The translations under genes were made by a program, and so were the position numbers. DNA of 64,000 nt. It comes from Amoebidium appalachense (lineage: Eukaryota; Ichthyosporea). The DNA lies in the NCBI GenBank assembly GCA_963693365.1, contig CAVNZM010000015.1, forward strand, positions 2,108,001-2,172,000, read 5' to 3'. Below the pieces are notes generated by a model, which saw nothing but the letters and a program-made list of their open reading frames with translations, had not been told where the DNA came from and did not search any database. The first letter of the stretch is position 1, and the number at the start of each line of letters is the position of its first letter. Below are positions 55,107 through 64,000 of the stretch, piece by piece.

Positions 55107-56444
55107 ATCTGGGCCCCACACCTATGCGTTGCATCCTATCCGCAGTTATCCAACCCCCCTCCCCCCCCCCCCATCCCCAACCAGCATGACCACTGACACC
55201 CCCACATTATTCCCCCCCAGTGTTTGTATGTGAATGTGCAGGCTTGTGACCACGTGAGTGAGGTGTGTGTGTGTGTGTGTGTGTGAATATGCAGGTTTGT
55301 GACCGACTTATTATATTAACTTCCAACTTGATTAGTGACTATGTAGGAGGGAGGGATGCAACCAGTAAATGCGGGCTCGGAGATGGAGAGGGGCTAGCAC
55401 AGAAACGCAGGGGAATATTTGAATACCTTTGGTACTATTGCAGACCCGCCAAAGAGGAAGTTCGCAGTGGTAGAAGCCACGGCAGGAGCACATTAGTTGT
55501 TGGTACAGCGTAGAGGACAGGGAAGCCGTACCGGTAGAAGGGGGCAGGGGCACCGTCATGTTGAAGGTGTGCGAGCAGGGAGGGGGCAAAACAACCACCG
55601 GTAGGTACCGTCACTTTGTGGATTCTTACACCGAGTCACGGGAGAGAACTGCGCTACAAGACCCGACATATACTATTTGCAAATGACACGAGCTCGAGTA
55701 GTAGTACAAACACATAGGGGAAGCCCCCCCCCCCCCCTCCCCCCCCCCCCCTCCCCCCCCCCCCCCCTTTGGGGTGCCCCACTGCACCCTACCCCGCCTT
55801 CCCTTCCACACATGTTTCTGTCTTGCACAAGTTTCTGTCTTGCATTCCCTTTGACACACCAATGCACGCACACACACATCCCACCCACGTACAGTAACTC
55901 AACCACCCATCAACCCATGAACACCACATATCCCGACACCCACCCCCACCACTGGTCCAGGTTCCAACCCCAGCGAATTCTCACCCCATCTACGACTCTT
56001 TAACAAACCCACCATCCCCTTCCCCACCTAGGTACATACACTCCAAGGAAAAGTACCTCAACGTTAACCTGTATTAGAATTAGCACCGACATCAGTGTGT
56101 TTGTGTGTACAGGGACGGTCGCCCAGATTCTTAAGATATTACGTGTTTTTCAACTCTAGCCTGCTAAAATCTTAATTTTCGTACCCCTCACCGCTGCCTA
56201 GCCTACACACAATCTTAAATCTATTTACCCCCCCCCCCCCCCCCCCCCCCCCCCGTTGGGCGGACCGCCGTGTGGCGGCGGCCGAATGCGCTTCCACGTA
56301 AGCTCCGTAGTTTCGGGTAATTTTTACATACACATACTATGAATGTATGATTATACGCAAGTCACCCGGGTAGGATTTGAGTATGGTTGGGTGTGGGTGG
56401 GTGGGTGGGTGGGTGGGGGTTTTTCTTTGTTTTGAAGTTTAAAC

Positions 56445-56560
56445 TCTTCCGAATGCAGACAGAGGATATTCTTTTTGAAGTGTTGAACCATCTGGAATAA
56501 ATTCCGAATGCAGACAGAGGATATTCTTTTTGAAGTGTTGAACCATCTGAGATAAATTCC
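56445..56560. repeat. Tandem duplication, about 58 bp x2
   Basis: TTCCGAATGCAGACAGAGGA followed by TATTCTTTTTGAAGTGTTGA and ACCATCTG occurs twice, with AAATTCC joining them. Confidence 0.9.
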
Positions 56561-57029
56561 AAACATGTGCAGGCTATTTTACTTGGGGCCAAGGCATGCA
56601 AGGCAAATAGCCTCCAAACGCGTGCAGAATTTTTTGTGTTGAGGGTTCAAAATGTACAAGTTTATTTGATTCTGTGACTGCCTCGAAGCAATAAATAGTA
56701 ACAATCAATGCCTTCCGAAGGGTCCAGAGAAGCCAAAGCATATGTGTTTTTTGTACCGTCTGCATGAGTCTAATTCCCTCCAGAAACTGATGAAGCTTTA
56801 TTTGCCTGACATTTTGGTACCGTTCTAGATCTAATGTGTTCTGGCCTGCTAATACCCGCGGAGGAGGGTATTAGCTTAAGCCCTTGGCCAGAAATTGTGG
56901 GCGCCCCAGGTAGTCGCAGGGCAGCACCCCGAAACCTGACCTCGAGCTAAAATCCTGCACGTACGCGTACGGAACTCCAAAAACAATTGTAAACTTTACA
57001 ATTTTTCCCATTATCTGTTACATCACACA

Positions 57030-57198
<169 letters not shown>

Positions 57199-58503
57199 GG
57201 TCTAGGGGTCTGACTTTGAACTCCGGTTCCTGCCACAGAAACAACGAGCTGCAGGACTCACAAGAGAAAACAAGAAAACTACGTGACCAGGCCTCTGGTT
57301 TTCTGTTAGCGCACCAGGTACATGTATTATTAATCAGTTTTATTGAGATTGGGGCATCAGACAGGGTTAGTAAGAATGGATAGCAATGAGTACAATCGCC
57401 ATAGACACAACGAGATCGTCGCTCAGATAGCTTCGCTGGATACCCAACGAGATGAAACACCACGGAAATTTTTCATGTCTAACTATCACGAATGACTGGA
57501 GTTGGTTCGCTTGACACACAGCCGTGTTCCCTCTAACTACTGAGGCAACAGGTTTGAATGTTACGTGTGTATATTTGCATTTATAGTCAATCGAAGCAGC
57601 GAAAATAAAAGAATCGCAGCTCTGTAGTGAAATTTGGGTGTGGCCCAAAGGGTCGTTAACATTGCATGTTCGAATAGAACGACATGAGGCCAAAGTTTCG
57701 ATAATCTACTGAACTCCACGAATTCAATGTTTGTTCTGTAGAGAGACTTGACTATTGTACTTGTTGGTACACACTAAAATATTACCCCATGTGATATACC
57801 GGGAAATATCACTATAAAAGGGCAAGGCCCGATATGACTTTGGTAGCCCTCGAAGCTTCCGTGCTGGCTTGACCACGTCTTTCGGTGAGCTTGTAGCTGG
57901 TTTACGGTTATGAAGTGGTCATGCATGTGCAGCCGCATACGTGCACTGTCGCACGGGATGCATACTCACACAAACGTGCCCTATGAAAGTGCTCCTGCTT
58001 GGTGACGCACTGTAAGAAGTGCTTGTGTCATGAACATGCACACACACCGGAACTAGGAATGTGCTCCTGTGTGGTGAAACACGATGTGAATGCCGCAGTG
58101 CACTTGCAACAAGTGGGAACATATAGGCATCATGGCAAGCTGCGTAGGCAGGAATACACGCCATCTCATATACAGGTACACGGCCCTTCTGCATTCGTAC
58201 CCATGCACACACACGAACGTGCACATATCCGCCCGCAGGCACGGCACACTCTAGCCCACCTTTAAAAACGTAGAAACATAATTGCTTATGTACTTACATG
58301 TGCCATCACACAAGTCACCCTGACACAGGGCCCATTTGAAGCAGTCACACCACGAACCCTTCACCATGCTCGAGCCTCGGGTGGTATGGCCATAGACTTT
58401 GTTTTTTTGGCCATAGACTTTGTTTTTTTGGTTACGATGAACCATGCGTGCTATACAACACAACACATAACATTTGCTTGCAAGAAGCCAGTCCCCGCCG
58501 CCG

Positions 58504-58504
<1 letters not shown>

Positions 58505-58556
<52 letters not shown>
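58505..58556 (+). repeat. C52 homopolymer
   Basis: An uninterrupted tract, one of the longest in the window, in otherwise unique DNA. Confidence 0.95.
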
Positions 58557-58557
<1 letters not shown>

Positions 58558-59342
58558 ACCCCCTATCATGAAGGGGTGCGATTTCATAATATCCTTTTTT
58601 GGTCATGTCGAAGCGTCACTAGCTTGATTTTTTGACCGCAACGCGATTGGCTTACTAAAATGATTACTTCTTTACCTTTTTCCAAATGCATACTTCATTG
58701 GCTATAGATCATGGCACCTATTGTAGGTTCAAAGTCCTCTGTGCGCTAATCGCTCCCTCCCCTTTCGTTCAAGCTTTTCCAAACCGTTTTCAAAATTTTC
58801 TCCGTTTTCCACTTTATACCTTTTTTTTTTTGGTGCATTTTATAGCCGCGCTATCCACCGGTGCTCTATTTTGCAGCTCTTGGTTGGCCACGCTGCCAAG
58901 GTGAATGACGGGAAAAAAAATTATAGAAGGCTCTTTCTTCCTACTTGGGAGGCGAATTAGGTGTTTTTGACACCCGAATGGGCTGGTTAGGTGATTGCAA
59001 GTAGTATAGCTGCAGGTGTGTGTGTAGGTTATTTAGAGGGCAATAACAAGCATTTGGATCACTTTTGTTCTCGCATTACATGATCAGTAACACTTTTTAG
59101 AAAGGGAGCCGCATGTTTGTTTCCCTCCGTTGCAGACGAAAGATACCCACATCGATGCAGAGCTGACGTCTCTATTGCTGATTCACAACTTGTCAAGCAT
59201 CAGATTCGTTCCCTTTTTTCCTGAGCTTGAACGCGTGTTTTCAACAGTTTCCCTACCTGATACGCAGGCCCAAGGGACCTGGGTATTGCTTTTCACATTT
59301 ACACACGACTAACACACGCCATTTCCTTGGTAGGTTGCCAAC

Positions 59343-59475
59343 ATGGTGTACCAGACGAACGAGTATTTCTTCCAGGTCAACGATGGTTACACAGAGGGTT
59401 TGTGCCGGGGCTTCCGGTCTGGTATTCTGAACCAGGCGGACTACAGCAACCTGGTGCAGTGTGAGACCCTCGAAG
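59343..59475 (+). CDS. ATP6V0D: V-ATPase d exon 1
   Basis: Starts at ATG 59343. Donor GAAG|GTGTGT. It encodes the N-terminal block up to NLVQCETLE and leaves in phase 1. Confidence 0.92.
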
Positions 59476-60717
59476 GTGTGTTCCACATGGTTGTTCACCT
59501 CTTTTCTGTGTGTGTGTGTATGTGGTTGGGGGAGGGGGGGGGGGGGGGGGGGGTCCTTGGATTCCTTGTGTGTGTTGAGGGGAGGGGGGGGGGGGGGGGA
59601 GGGGGGGGGGGGGGGAGGGGGGGGATCGGCTGATTCCCTGTAGTGTTGCTTGGGCAACAGAGTGGAGGGTAGAAAATTCTCACATTGGGAACCTCCTTGT
59701 AGAATATTTTTTTTCATGCTCATCAACATAACAAACCACCAGCAACATTTTGCCTGCTTTACCCGTAGACATACTGTTGGTCATCATCCTATACCCATTC
59801 ACATGGTTATCTTCTGTTATTGCGCATCCCGAACACAAGCACCGCCGCACACAAAGAAATCTTGTACTGACGCAGACGTGCATTCTTGTTGGCAACCTTT
59901 TTACCCTGAAAACACACACTTGCAAAAGTTGAGCAGGTAACCTAGGTGTGACGCGCAATTTCGGTTGTCATGCATGGGTCAGGGTTATTGGTTGTGATGG
60001 TACAGAAGTTTTTGTCGTCCTCGTCTCCCCCTCACCCATCTAGCGTGGCCGTTTCTCTACTTCTGGTGTGCTCGTCCCCACCCACATAATGTATACTATA
60101 TGTAGGAGGTAGTTGTGTGATTGATTAGCTCTTGTCGTGTGCAGTGCACCCTTCCCCCTTACTGGTGCTGGCGAGTTTGTGCTTTTGGGACAACGTTTTT
60201 GGCTTTGTGGTGGTCATGATGTTTTCACATGGTCACCTCCCTTCCCCGCAAATGGGGGGTTGTCGGTCAGATTTCGAATTCCGTTTGTGTGCATGTTCCT
60301 CTCTCTTATTGTATGTGCATGCGGGGTTGTCTTATCTCTCTTTCTGGCTTGTGCTTGTGCGTGCTTCTTTCTCCTTTTGTGTGTGTGTTTGCGCGTCTTT
60401 TTCCTTTGGTTCTTTTGAATGAATGTGCGACTGGTCTAACCCCCTGCCCCCCCACTCCCTTCCGTTTCTCTCACCTGCGGATGGTTTTGATTTTTCTTAG
60501 CATCTTATCTTGTTTGTTCATGACGTGAAATGCTTTTGAACTTATGTATGTGCGCTGTAGTCTGATGTGCTGTGCTGTATTGCTGGGTCCCTCCCCATCA
60601 ATGCATAAGCTAGGACACACAAGCACAAACACTCATATACACACACATACCACACACACACGGTGTTTGTTCCGAGATTATACGCCCCCTTTTTTTTTTT
60701 CGGCTTGCCTTCACAAC

Positions 60718-60769
<52 letters not shown>

Positions 60770-60883
60770 ACACACGCACGCACGCACGCACGCACGCACA
60801 CACACGAACATAAAAAAAGACATGGAAAGAGAGAGAGAAAGGAAACACGCATGCACACACACACTAACTAACTACCATCGCAA

Positions 60884-60937
<54 letters not shown>

Positions 60938-60984
60938 AAATGGACATGCACACTTACACGAATCACACGCACACACAGACCCAC

Positions 60985-61022
<38 letters not shown>

Positions 61023-61173
61023 ATAAAAAGAAAGAAAGAAAAAAGAAAAAAAGGGGAAAAAACTGGACTCTGCTTATTATCCATTTTGTAACCCCCTAAA
61101 CCCCTTGCTTACACATAACCACACACGCACACGCACACATACACGCACACGCACAATAACATACACTCACTCA

Positions 61174-61244
<71 letters not shown>

Positions 61245-61759
61245 CCTCCCCCACCACCCACCCTCCCGCTCTCGCTTCCCCTCCCCCCCCCCCCCCCCCT
61301 TTCCCTTCCCCATGCACACACACACGTGTATACACGCACACTTACACGCACACACGTACACACGCAGACCTCAAGCTGCAGATCCAGAGCACGGACTACG
61401 GCAACTTTCTAGCCAACGATGCCGGGCCCCTGACGGTGTCTCTGATCAGTGACCGGCTGCTGGGCAAGTTTGTCGAGCTGTTCCAGACCCTACGGTCACA
61501 GGTCGTCGATCCGGCCGCAACGTTCTTCGACTACATCACGTATGTTTAACCCATTCGGTGTGCCCCCGTATGTATGGCTGGGTGAAAGGAACAGGCTGGC
61601 ACTTCTGCATCGTTTCCAAATATGGGAAATGCATAGCCAGAAAAAAAGGAAAAAGAGGCGAGAGAAAAAAATAAGAAGTCGGGGAGAAAGAGAGTTCGTG
61701 TGTGTGTGTTTGTGTGTGGTGTGGGGGGGGGGGGGGGGGGGGGGGAGGGGGGGGGGGGG

Positions 61760-61841
<82 letters not shown>

Positions 61842-62256
61842 TTGTGGCATATTATATACAGGCAAGTCCAGAAGTCAAATCAAACTTCACTTTTACGACG
61901 TAAAATTGATGTCGTTCACGTTAAGTGACGAATTGTCTTGCAAACTTATGGCCCTAAGCCACCTTTCTGTATGTGCCGGGCCAGTCAAGCTTTGCCTATT
62001 GAATCAAGGGGCAGTCATTGCCTGGAATCTTCATGGTCGTTTGTGGGCACTGCGTGTGCTGGTCTTGTCATAACCAAGAGCTCTCCATTCACTCATATCT
62101 GTTCTTCCTGCCATCCCATTCGCGTCATGACACTTACACGTGCACACACGTACAGATGCACAAGTACACGTACACTTAAACGTGCGCACACGTACACATG
62201 CACATGTACACGTACACTTACACGTGCACACACGTACACTTACACCTGTACACGTA

Positions 62257-62291
<35 letters not shown>

Positions 62292-62499
62292 TCAGCTACA
62301 TGATCGACAACATCATCCTGCTGATCACCGGCACCCTGCACGAACGTGACATCTCCGAACTTATCCCCAAGTGCCATCCCCTCGGGCTGTTTGAGGAAAT
62401 CGGGTCTCTGGCCATTGCCACCACCCCGGCTGAGCTTTATAACTCCGTGCTGGTGGACACTCCACTGGGTATGTTTGGATGGGTTTGGGGTGTGTGTGT

Positions 62500-62543
<44 letters not shown>

Positions 62544-63354
62544 AGGGGGTATTATGTTTATTGAAATTTGGTGCGTGTGTGCCTGAGAATAGGTGTAGGT
62601 GGATGGGTGGGTGGGTCGGTGGGTCGGTGGGTGTGTTTGTGGGCGTGGTTGGGCGGTTGTGTGGGTGGGTGGGTGGGTATGTGTGATTGGGCGTAGGGGG
62701 AGGGAGGGGGGGGGGGGGGGTTGTCTGTTATGGATGAAGGGTTTTTTGAAATTGATGTAGGAGCCGATGGGACTGTATAGGGAGCAGATGGTTCGGACAT
62801 TCGTGCAGTGTGTGGCTGCTAGGGGATTGATGGTGGCCTTTAACTTCTTTTGGCGCACCTACCAGGCCCACTAACACCCGGTGGCAGGAACTCTGTTTTG
62901 GGTCTTTCGTTTTCCCTCATTTGGGGCTTTTCTTTCTCCCTCTTCTGTGTCTCGCTGCACAGTCGACCTGTGCACCCTGCAGTCATGTTTCCTTTCTTGG
63001 CCCGTTGCTTTTTGTGCCTGTGTGTTCCCTTTGTTCGCCCCACCTGACGTGGGATTCATTCCTTCTCACTGTCCTTCACAACATCCCACCACAGACCCAC
63101 ACGCCCATCCTTACTTACACGCATGAACACACGTCCGCTCACGCTCACATGCACACCCACATACGTGCATGCATGCCGGGCGTGTGCACACACACGTTTA
63201 CATGCAAACACATTCACGTGAACACAATCGTACACGCACCCCCCCCCCCCCACACACACACACATACACACCATACACGCATGCATTAACACACACACGT
63301 ACACACACGCATGTGCACGTACCCCCCCCCCCCCCCCCTCCCTACAGACACACA

Positions 63355-63401
<47 letters not shown>

Positions 63402-63579
63402 ACACACACACATACACGTTCAGCGCCGTACTTCAGCAACTGCATCAGCGAGCAGGACCTAGACGAGATGAACATCGAGATCATCCGCAACACGCTCTAC
63501 AAGGCCTACCTCGAGGACTTTGCTCGCTTCTGCAACGAACTGGGTGGCGACACGGCCACCATCATGAATGAAATCCTGG
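59343..63579 (+). CDS. ATP6V0D: V-type proton ATPase subunit d (3' partial, first four exons)
   Basis: Join of 59343-59475, 61368-61539, 62290-62468 and 63424-63579, giving about 213 residues of a family that is about 350 long; the rest lies beyond the right edge. The match to V-ATPase d (yeast Vma6, animal ATP6V0D) is nearly continuous: [83 protein letters not shown] and [20 protein letters not shown]. Subunit d caps the membrane Vo ring and couples it to the central rotor of V1 on acidic organelles. The start is the ATG at 59343 because [16 protein letters not shown] aligns with the family N-terminus. All junctions are GT/AG; acceptors follow (CA)n tracts, and the first and third donors are soon followed by poly(G). 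Confidence 0.95.
59476..61367 (+). other. V-ATPase d intron 1
   Basis: 1.9 kb: G-rich tract at 59525-59625, plain sequence 59640-60540, C36 at 60720-60755, CA tracts, C34 at 60987-61020 and (CA)n at 61178-61242 before the acceptor. Confidence 0.85.
61368..61539 (+). CDS. ATP6V0D: V-ATPase d exon 2
   Basis: Acceptor CACGCAG, donor ATCAC|GTATGT. It contains [20 protein letters not shown] and ends in FFDYIT, as in animal V0d. Confidence 0.95.
62290..62468 (+). CDS. ATP6V0D: V-ATPase d exon 3
   Basis: The acceptor is the end of (CA)n (CACACAG); donor CTGG|GTATGT runs into poly(G). It encodes [19 protein letters not shown] through [13 protein letters not shown]. Confidence 0.95.
63424..63579 (+). 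CDS. ATP6V0D: V-ATPase d exon 4
   Basis: Acceptor ACGTTCAG, donor CTGG|GTGTAG. It encodes [20 protein letters not shown] through [15 protein letters not shown]. The remaining window (63580-64000) is intron. Confidence 0.93.
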
Positions 63580-63671
63580 GTGTAGGTGGCCCCTTGACCC
63601 GTGACACACACGTGCACACACACACACACACAAACATGCACACACACGCTTGCAGGCACACACACACACGT

Positions 63672-63708
<37 letters not shown>

Positions 63709-64000
63709 TACACAAACACAGGCACACGCACATACACAGGCACACACAGCCAAGAACACATACACACACACACACAGGCACATGCACAGGGATATCCACT
63801 TTGATGTGAGCTTGTATGTGCATTTGTGCAAGTGCTTGGCGTGCTCTCTTGCACCGTCTATCAACCTCCTTCCACGGGCCTCTTTCCCCCTATCCTGTGG
63901 TCTGGCCCTGAGGCTGTGGCCTGGACGGTGTTTGTCTTGTGTTTGTACTTCGTACTGTATGTCACGTCTCAATAACCCTGCTCCTCCCCCCCCCCCCCCA

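Overview
This is nuclear DNA from an intron-rich, probably unicellular eukaryote. The evidence is short coding exons with GT/AG junctions, separated by introns of hundreds of bases to more than 2 kb that consist mostly of (CA)n/(TG)n, (CT)n and very long C or G homopolymers. A Ras exchange factor with a PH-like domain suggests an amoebozoan, opisthokont, heterolobosean, metamonad or rhizarian rather than a plant or alveolate, but the species cannot be named from sequence alone. Nearly all long open frames here (poly His-Thr, Cys-Val, Pro, Gly or Ser-Leu) are translated microsatellites. Exons were found by reading splice junctions and checking that reading phase carries from exon to exon.

Layout. 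(1) About 0.7-7.8 kb, plus strand: ten exons of a Sec12/PREB-like protein (WD40 propeller plus C-terminal membrane anchor), the Sar1 exchange factor of COPII budding; its 5' end lies left of the window. (2) 10.7-29.8 kb, minus strand: a gene of about 29 exons encoding a PH-like domain, a long linker and a RasGEF (CDC25-homology) domain, convergent with Sec12. (3) 31.4-32.7 kb: a decayed LINE-type retrotransposon (endonuclease and reverse transcriptase fragments). (4) 34.4-39.5 kb, plus strand: a phase-consistent chain of five exons of an unrecognised protein. (5) 41-47.6 kb: a hairpin MITE-like element, an 86-bp tandem array and (CA)n-linked cassettes. (6) 48.3-51.9 kb: an intact 3.55-kb LTR element with 480-bp LTRs and a 5-bp target duplication, inserted into a 66-bp minisatellite. 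(7) 53.9-59.3 kb: mostly plain intergenic sequence. (8) 59.3 kb to the right edge, plus strand: the first four exons of V-ATPase subunit d, continuing beyond the window.

Sec12 (ER export) and V-ATPase d (organelle acidification) are endomembrane housekeeping genes and the RasGEF is a signalling gene; nothing suggests an operon or co-regulated system. The more unusual content is structural: introns built from homopolymers and dinucleotide repeats, a dispersed SINE-like family whose copies end in GCATTCWAACC plus a poly(C) tail, a minisatellite that supplies a splice acceptor, and a 9-nt candidate microexon. No novel multi-gene system was found.
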